DNA of 64,000 nt from Pauljensenia sp902373545 (GTDB taxonomy: Bacteria > Actinomycetota > Actinomycetes > Actinomycetales > Actinomycetaceae), in contig NZ_JAPWAG010000001.1 of NCBI RefSeq assembly GCF_041432775.1, positions 62,001 through 126,000 on the forward strand, read 5' to 3'. A program made the translations under genes and the position numbers. Below the pieces are notes generated by a model. That model ran no database searches. It saw only the letters and a program-made list of their open reading frames with translations, and was not told where the DNA came from. Shown piece after piece: positions 58,797 to 64,000 of this stretch (position 1 is its first letter; each line of letters begins with the position of its first letter).

Positions 58797-58836
58797 AGGG
58801 CTGCTGACGCGCATGTGCGCGTCAGCAGCCCTATTC
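58797..58836 (+). terminator. terminator after tkt
   Basis: 17-bp inverted repeat (58797-58813 with 58816-58832) followed by ATTCTC. This separates tkt from zwf. Confidence 0.8.
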
Positions 58837-58893
58837 TCATAGTCATGTGTGGGTCCTCGGTCCCCCACTGCGTCCCTGCTGGAACGCATGCGG

Positions 58894-58910
58894 GCCACGG
58901 CCTCGTCCCC
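58894..58910 (+). repeat. repeated word, noncoding copy
   Basis: Exact GCCACGGCCTCGTCCCC in the tkt-zwf gap, 44 bases before zwf. Confidence 0.6.
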
Positions 58911-58937
58911 CTCCCCGAGTGAACGGAGCGTTACCTC

Positions 58938-60464
58938 GTGACCAACGCGATTCCCACCCTGCGCGATCCGCAAGACCGCAGGCTTCCGCGCATCTCGCCG
59001 CCCTGCGGCCTCGTCATCTTCGGCATCACCGGTGACCTTGCGCGCAAGAAGCTCCTGCCGGCCATCTACGATTTGGCCAACCGCGGTCTGCTGCACCCCG
59101 CGTTCTCCCTGACCGGCTTCGCGCGCCGAGACTGGAGCCCCCAGGACTTCGAGGAGTACGTGCGCGCGTCCATCGAGGCCCACACCCGCACCGGCTTCAA
59201 CGAAGGCACGTGGAACCAGCTGCGCTCGGGCCTGCGCTTCGTCTCGGGCACCTTCGATGACCCGGAGGCATACCGCCGACTCGCCGACACCGTTGCAGAG
59301 CTGGACCGCGTGCGCGGCACCGGCGGCAACCACGCGTTCTACCTGTCGATTCCGCCGTCCTACTTCCCCGTCGTCGCCAAGCACCTGTCGGACACCGGCC
59401 TCAACAAGCGTCAGGGCCGCGAATGGCGTCGCGTCATCATCGAGAAGCCCTTCGGCCACAATCTCGAGTCGGCGCGCGAACTCTCCGACGTCATCTCACA
59501 GATCTTCGACGAGCAAGACGTCTTCCGTATCGACCACTACCTGGGCAAGGAAACGGTCCAGAACATCATGGCGATGCGCTTCGCCAACGCCATGTTCGAG
59601 CCGCTGTGGAAGGCCAACTACGTCGATTCCGTGCAGATCACGATGGCCGAAGACATCGGCATCGGAACGCGCGCGGGCTACTACGACGGCATCGGTGCGG
59701 CCCGCGACATCATTCAGAACCACCTGCTCCAGCTCATGGCGCTGACCGCCATGGAGGAGCCCGTTCACTTCACACCCGAGGAGATCCAGGCCGAAAAGGA
59801 AAAGGTTTTGTCCGCCGTGCGTCTGCCCGAGGACCTGGCCGCCGACACGGCCCGCGGACAGTACGCGGGCGGCTGGCAGGGCGGCGACCAGGTGCGCGGC
59901 TACCTCGAGGAGGACGGTATTCCCGCCGACTCAACGACCGACACCTTCGCGGCAATCAAGCTGTTTGTCGACACGCGACGCTGGGCGGGCGTTCCCTTCT
60001 ACCTGCGTGCCGGCAAGCGCCTGGGCAAGCGCGTCACCGAGATCGCCGTCATCTTCAAGCGCTCCGCCCACGTGCCCTTCGGCAACTCGGCCCTCAGCGA
60101 GTCTGCTCAGAACGCGCTCGTCATCCGCGTCCAACCGGATGAGGGTCTCACCCTCAAGCTTGGCGCGAAGGTCCCGGGCACCTCGATGCAGGTGCGCGAC
60201 GTCACGATGGACTTCGCCTACGGCCACGCCTTCACGGAGGATTCACCCGAGGCCTACGAGCGTCTCATCCTGGATGCTCTCGTCGGCTCCGCCCCACTCT
60301 TCCCCCACCAGCGCGAGGTCGAGGCCTCGTGGAAAATCCTCGATCCGATCCTGTCCTTCTGGGAGACCCAGGGCCAGCCCGAGCCCTACGCGCCGGGCAC
60401 CTGGGGCCCCCAGTCGGCGCACGACATGCTGGCCCGCGACGGCCGTTTCTGGAGGCTCCCGTGA
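58938..60464 (+). CDS. zwf: glucose-6-phosphate 1-dehydrogenase
   Basis: 508 aa. First step of the oxidative pentose phosphate pathway. NADP loop VIFGITGDLARKKLLPAIYDL (about 31-51), IIEKPFGHNLESA, and the active-site signature RIDHYLGKE near residue 197. GTG start with GGAG upstream. Its stop overlaps opcA (GTGA). Confidence 0.96.
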   Translation: MTNAIPTLRDPQDRRLPRISPPCGLVIFGITGDLARKKLLPAIYDLANRGLLHPAFSLTGFARRDWSPQDFEEYVRASIEAHTRTGFNEGTWNQLRSGLRFVSGTFDDPEAYRRLADTVAELDRVRGTGGNHAFYLSIPPSYFPVVAKHLSDTGLNKRQGREWRRVIIEKPFGHNLESARELSDVISQIFDEQDVFRIDHYLGKETVQNIMAMRFANAMFEPLWKANYVDSVQITMAEDIGIGTRAGYYDGIGAARDIIQNHLLQLMALTAMEEPVHFTPEEIQAEKEKVLSAVRLPEDLAADTARGQYAGGWQGGDQVRGYLEEDGIPADSTTDTFAAIKLFVDTRRWAGVPFYLRAGKRLGKRVTEIAVIFKRSAHVPFGNSALSESAQNALVIRVQPDEGLTLKLGAKVPGTSMQVRDVTMDFAYGHAFTEDSPEAYERLILDALVGSAPLFPHQREVEASWKILDPILSFWETQGQPEPYAPGTWGPQSAHDMLARDGRFWRLP

Positions 60465-61402
60465 TTATCACCCTGAAGAACACGACGTCCGCCGAGGTCG
60501 CCTCGCGCATCGTGGACCTGCGTGACGAGCGCGGATCCGCGGCCCTGAGCCGCGTGCTGACACTCCTCATCTGCGTGCCCGACATGATCGACGTGGATAA
60601 CGCCATCGAGATTTCGGACGCGGTCTCGCGCGAGCACCCCTGCCGCGTCATCGTCATCGTTGAGCCCGAGTCCACCGAGGGCACTGCGCGCCTGAACGCG
60701 CAGATCCGCGTGGGCGATGCCGCGGGCCTGTCCGACATCATCATTCTGGAGCCACGCGGCGAGGCGGCGTCGAACATCGATTCCCTCGTCATGCCGCTGC
60801 TCCAGTCGGACACCCCCGTGGTCACCTACTGGCCGGTCACTCCCCCGGCAAACCCGGGCGAGCACCCGCTTGGCCGCCTCGCCGCCAAGCGAATCACGGA
60901 TTCGCGCGCAACGCCGTGCCCGATGGATACGCTCTCGGCCCTGTCCACCGTCTACACGCCGGGCGACACCGACCTGGCGTGGGCGGGCGTGACCCTGTGG
61001 CGCGCGCTGCTGGCCGCCGTCGCCGAGGACTTCGATCGCCTTCCGTCCTCGATCCGCGTGGCGGGTAACGCGACCCACCCCTCGCCGTTCCTCGTGGCGG
61101 CGTGGCTTCATCACCAGCTGGGTGTGCCCGTCGAGCGAGTCGTCGACCCCGAGGCCCTCACGATCACCGACATCACGTTCTTCTTCGACGACGACACGAC
61201 CGTGTCGCTCTCGCGCAGCGCCACCTCCTCGGTCGCACGGCTCTCGCGCCCGGGCCTGGAGGACCGAAGCGTGAACCTGGCGCGTCGCTCCGTGCAGGAT
61301 TCCCTTATGGAGGACCTGCGCCGACTGGATCCTGACGTCTACTACGGCGAGCTGCTCACGACCGAGCTGCCGCACCTGGCCGACTGTGCGACGGAAGAGT
61401 GA
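60461..61402 (+). CDS. opcA: OpcA, glucose-6-phosphate dehydrogenase assembly protein
   Basis: 313 aa. Actinobacterial/cyanobacterial protein that promotes Zwf activity and assembly. Typical blocks: RVLTLLICVPD, EHPCRVIVIVEPE, PVVTYWPVTPPANPGEHPLG and RITDSRATPCPMDTL. GTG 60461 overlaps the zwf stop. Confidence 0.92.
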   Translation: MIITLKNTTSAEVASRIVDLRDERGSAALSRVLTLLICVPDMIDVDNAIEISDAVSREHPCRVIVIVEPESTEGTARLNAQIRVGDAAGLSDIIILEPRGEAASNIDSLVMPLLQSDTPVVTYWPVTPPANPGEHPLGRLAAKRITDSRATPCPMDTLSALSTVYTPGDTDLAWAGVTLWRALLAAVAEDFDRLPSSIRVAGNATHPSPFLVAAWLHHQLGVPVERVVDPEALTITDITFFFDDDTTVSLSRSATSSVARLSRPGLEDRSVNLARRSVQDSLMEDLRRLDPDVYYGELLTTELPHLADCATEE

Positions 61403-61403
61403 C

Positions 61404-62147
61404 ATGGTTGCCGTCCACACCCTCGAGGTGTTCCCGAGCGTTCAGGCCCTCAACGAGGCCGTTGGCCGCGCCTTCCTGGAGCGCCTGAGGACTCTGATCG
61501 ACGAGGCCGGGGACACCGGGCGTATCAACGTGGCGATATCGGGTGGCGCGGTGACAACCTCCCTTCTGCCATCCCTGCTTCCCCAGGTGAATCAGGTCGA
61601 CTGGTCGCGCGTGCGCGTGTGGCTCGTCGATGAGCGCTACGTTCCCGCCGGGCACGCCGAGCGCAACGACGACCAAGCGTGGGAGGGATTCTTCCACGCG
61701 GCCGCCGGGGTCGAGTTCGTGCGTATGCCGACCAGCGACGCTACTGCTCCCGGGGAAGGTTCTCTCGACGAGGCGACGGCGGTTTTCGCGCAGACGTGGG
61801 AGAGACTGATGGGCCGGGCTTCCTTTGACATCGCGCTCATCGGTATGGGACCCGACGGGCATATCTGCTCGCTGTTCCCAGGCCGCGTCAACATGGACGA
61901 GGCCTCCCCTATCCTGGCGATCCGCAATTCCCCGAAGCCGCCGCCTGAGCGCATCACGGTGTCGATGCCCGTCATGCAGGCCTGCCCCGAGGTGTGGCTC
62001 ACGACCGCTGGCGGCGCGAAGGCCGAGGCGCTCGGGCGTGCCTTAGCGGGTGCCTCGCCCCTCGACCTCCCGGTCACGGGCATCCTGGCCCCCACGACGC
62101 GCGTCTACCTGGACGAGGCCGCAGCGTCGCAGATTGCTCTCCCGTAG
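61404..62147 (+). CDS. pgl: 6-phosphogluconolactonase
   Basis: 247 aa, DevB/SOL family. Hydrolyses 6-phosphogluconolactone. INVAISGGAVTTSLLPSL near residue 43, VWLVDERYVPAGHAERND and ALIGMGPDGHICSLFPG. ATG 61404 follows GGAAGAG; GTG 61386 would overlap opcA further and is less likely. Confidence 0.93.
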   Translation: MVAVHTLEVFPSVQALNEAVGRAFLERLRTLIDEAGDTGRINVAISGGAVTTSLLPSLLPQVNQVDWSRVRVWLVDERYVPAGHAERNDDQAWEGFFHAAAGVEFVRMPTSDATAPGEGSLDEATAVFAQTWERLMGRASFDIALIGMGPDGHICSLFPGRVNMDEASPILAIRNSPKPPPERITVSMPVMQACPEVWLTTAGGAKAEALGRALAGASPLDLPVTGILAPTTRVYLDEAAASQIALP

Positions 62148-62167
62148 GGGATCTGCAGACAAATAAG

Positions 62168-62194
62168 GAGGCGGGATCATTGTGACCCCGCCTC
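62168..62194 (+). terminator. terminator after pgl
   Basis: Stem of about 12 bp with one mismatch (GAGGCGGGATCA with TGACCCCGCCTC), small loop, 20 bases after pgl. Confidence 0.7.
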
Positions 62195-62304
62195 TGTCAC
62201 ACATTGAATGGGGCGGATGCCACACCGAGAATAGACGAGCAGAACAGGAAGAAGAAAACGCGTTCGGTAACTGACGCGGCTTGCGGCGTTAAGAACAAAT
62301 GAAA

Positions 62305-62334
62305 CTGGCTCCCCACGCGATGGTGGGGAGCCAG
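62305..62334 (-). terminator. terminator after secG
   Basis: CTGGCTCCCCAC (62305-62316) pairs with GTGGGGAGCCAG (62323-62334); on the minus strand TTTCATTTG follows. Ends the pgk-tpiA-secG transcript. Confidence 0.85.
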
Positions 62335-62357
62335 GAAACGATATCGATCATTGACGA

Positions 62358-62603
62358 TCAACGACCGTACTTCGCCAGCAGCGCGTAGCCGATGATGCAC
62401 ACCAGCCAGATGAGCAGCGTGCCCAGGGTGATGCGGTTCAGGTTACGCTCGGCGACACCGGAGGAGCCGGCCGACGAGGAAATGCCGCCACCGAACATGT
62501 CCGACAGACCGCCACCCTGTCCCTTGTGCATAAGGACGGTCAGCGTCAGCAGGATGCTGGTCAGGAAGATCAGCACGATCAGCACGTTGTTCAGAATGGT
62601 CAC
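62358..62603 (-). CDS. secG: protein translocase subunit SecG
   Basis: 81 aa. Two membrane helices (VLIVLIFLTSILLTLTVLM and ITLGTLLIWLVCIIGYALL) with the conserved cytoplasmic loop HKGQGGGLSDMFGGG and SSAGSSGVAERNLNR. GTG 62603 gives the standard N-terminus (MTILNNVLIVL); a longer open frame to 62741 lacks support. Standard place after tpiA. Confidence 0.93.
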   Translation of the reverse strand: MTILNNVLIVLIFLTSILLTLTVLMHKGQGGGLSDMFGGGISSSAGSSGVAERNLNRITLGTLLIWLVCIIGYALLAKYGR

Positions 62604-62763
62604 GGTCAATCCAGTTTCTATCGCAGTTCGCCCCTCTTGGGGCACATACACGACAAGTGTAACGGAGAATGGCAGCGGGGCCAACCGGCACACCGATTGG
62701 CCCCGCCTCGCATTCGCTCCGACCCGGCTAGTTGCGGCCAAGGGGCGGGCGAGTGAGCGTCGC

Positions 62764-63540
62764 TCAGGCGTAGAAGTTCGCCATGGCGGCGAAGGAGTCA
62801 GCCTTCAGGGACGCGCCGCCGACGAGACCGCCGTCGACGTCGGGCTGAGCCATGAGCTCCTTGATGTTGCCGGGCTTGGCGGATCCACCGTAGAGGATAC
62901 GGGTCGCTTCGGCGGTTTCGGCGCCGAAGTCCTCGGCGAGGGCGGCGCGGATGGCGCCGCACACTTCCTGCGCGTCGGCGGCGGAGGCGGTTTCGCCGGT
63001 GCCGATGGCCCAGATGGGCTCGTAGGCGATGACGATCTTGGCGACCTCTTCGGCCTTCCAGCCGGCGAGGGCGGCGCGGATCTGGCCGAGAACGAACTCG
63101 ACGTAGGTGCCGGCCTTGCGGACCTCGAGGGCTTCGCCGCAGCACAGGATCGGGGTCATGCCCGCGTCGAAGACCTTGCGAGCCTTGGCGCCGACGAGCT
63201 CGTCGGACTCGTTGTGGTACTCGCGACGCTCGGAGTGACCCATGACGACGTAGGTGACGCCGAGCTTGGTCAGCATGTCGGTGGAGATTTCGCCGGTGTA
63301 GGCGCCGTTGTCGTGGACGGACACGTCCTGCGCGCCGTACTTGATGCCGAGTTCGTCGGCGTCAACGATGGTCTGGACGGTGCGAATGTCGGTGAACGGC
63401 GGGATGACGAGGACCTCGCACTTGGAGTAGTCGTGTCCCGCGTCGGACAGCGCCATCGCCAGGCCCTGGACGAGGTGGTTGGCCTCGAGGTGATCGAGGT
63501 TCATCTTCCAGTTGCCGGCCATGAGGGGGGTACGTGCCAT
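62764..63540 (-). CDS. tpiA: triosephosphate isomerase
   Basis: 258 aa TIM barrel. Catalytic Lys12 in GNWKMN, electrophile His in VVMGHSERREY, catalytic Glu in AYEPIWAIGTG, and phosphate loop YGGSAKPGN. Starts 3 bases after the pgk stop. Confidence 0.97.
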   Translation of the reverse strand: MARTPLMAGNWKMNLDHLEANHLVQGLAMALSDAGHDYSKCEVLVIPPFTDIRTVQTIVDADELGIKYGAQDVSVHDNGAYTGEISTDMLTKLGVTYVVMGHSERREYHNESDELVGAKARKVFDAGMTPILCCGEALEVRKAGTYVEFVLGQIRAALAGWKAEEVAKIVIAYEPIWAIGTGETASAADAQEVCGAIRAALAEDFGAETAEATRILYGGSAKPGNIKELMAQPDVDGGLVGGASLKADSFAAMANFYA

Positions 63541-63543
63541 GAG

Positions 63544-64000
63544 TCAGTCCTCCAGAACTGCGATACCGGGCAGAACCTTGCCCTCGAGGAGCTCGAGGGA
63601 GGCGCCGCCGCCAGTGGAAATGTGGGAGAAGGTGTTCTCGTCGAAGCCGAGCAGGCGCACGGCCGCGGCGGAGTCGCCACCGCCGATGACGGAGAACATG
63701 GAGCCCGTGGACAGGGCTTCGGCAACCGCGCGGGTGCCGCCGGAGAACGCGTCGAATTCGAAGACGCCCATGGGGCCGTTCCAGGCCACGGTCTTGGCGG
63801 TGGCCAGCTTGTCGGCGAAGAGCTTCTGCGACTCAGGGCCGATGTCCAGACCCATCTGGTCGTCGGGGATCGCGTCGACCGTGACGACGGTCGCGGGCGC
63901 GTCGGCCGCGAACTCGGGGGCGACGACGACGTCGACGGGCAGCACCAGGTCGACGCCGCGCTCGGCGGCCTCGGCGATGTAGCCCTTGACGGTGTCGATC
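63544..64000 (-). CDS. pgk: phosphoglycerate kinase, 5' partial
   Basis: C-terminal ~150 residues only; the gene continues past the window end. Recognised by WNGPMGVFEFDAFSGGTRAVAEAL, IGGGDSAAAVRLLG and the closing STGGGASLELLEGKVLPGI. Catalyses ATP formation from 1,3-bisphosphoglycerate. Upstream gap is expected outside the window. Confidence 0.95.
   Translation of the reverse strand, partial: IDTVKGYIAEAAERGVDLVLPVDVVVAPEFAADAPATVVTVDAIPDDQMGLDIGPESQKLFADKLATAKTVAWNGPMGVFEFDAFSGGTRAVAEALSTGSMFSVIGGGDSAAAVRLLGFDENTFSHISTGGGASLELLEGKVLPGIAVLED

Overview
The window looks like a chromosomal segment of a high-GC Gram-positive bacterium (Actinomycetota). The best guess is Actinomycetaceae, in the Schaalia/Actinomyces range. 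This rests on GC content of about two-thirds by eye, actinobacterial-only genes (mihF, rbpA, garA, ftsR-like merR, pafBC, opcA, an ATPase-degenerate priA), the sbp/DUF881 cluster, and gene order shared with other actinobacteria. No transposase, integrase of a mobile element, phage gene or CRISPR array was seen. The genus is an inference from gene content only.

Layout. 1-2760: end of the shikimate block (aroB partial, aroK), then efp-nusB. 2820-6345: an accessory patch between nusB and pyrR. It holds an orphan protein, a DUF2249 protein with a double CsoR/CstR-like operator upstream, a frameshifted small membrane protein coupled to an inositol-monophosphatase-family gene behind two LacI-type boxes, and a LacI regulator. 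6478-14689: pyrimidine operon pyrR-pyrB-pyrC-carA-carB-pyrF with a PyrR-type RNA loop at the pyrR ribosome binding site. 14791-24192: mihF, gmk, rpoZ, coaBC, metK, a VKOR-like oxidase, priA, fmt, rsmB, rpe. 24299-26303: FMN riboswitch with a two-gene riboflavin-type importer (permease and binding lipoprotein) and no ATPase gene. 26351-33407: pafB-pafC-helY, then lnt-ppm1 (lipoprotein N-acylation and dolichol-phosphate mannose synthesis). 33404-42984: rbpA, a PAP2-like membrane protein, an Hsp70-like ATPase, then a minus-strand cluster of two MerR regulators, garA, DUF881, sbp, DUF881 and pepN.

43057-48486: murE, der, a DnaA-box tandem repeat, a Tag-like glycosylase, a PH-domain membrane protein and a YetF-type membrane protein. 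48911-50550: tRNA-Pro(GGG) and two tandem secreted/membrane-anchored paralogues with Gly/Pro/Tyr-rich tails. 50616-56554 (minus): xerD-parA-scpA-scpB-rluB-tyrA-cmk, a chromosome-segregation and housekeeping operon. 56687-62147: tkt, zwf, opcA, pgl (pentose phosphate pathway). 62358-64000 (minus): pgk (partial), tpiA, secG.

Most genes are tightly packed, with ATGA/GTGA stop-start overlaps suggesting translational coupling. About fifteen genes carry a TANNNT-like -10 box 6-8 bases before the start codon, which suggests leaderless transcripts. The least explained signals are a 13-17 base word (GCCACGGCCTCGTCCCC and close variants) repeated at least eight times on both strands in coding and noncoding DNA, and a 29-base tandem repeat carrying DnaA boxes far from any dnaA gene.
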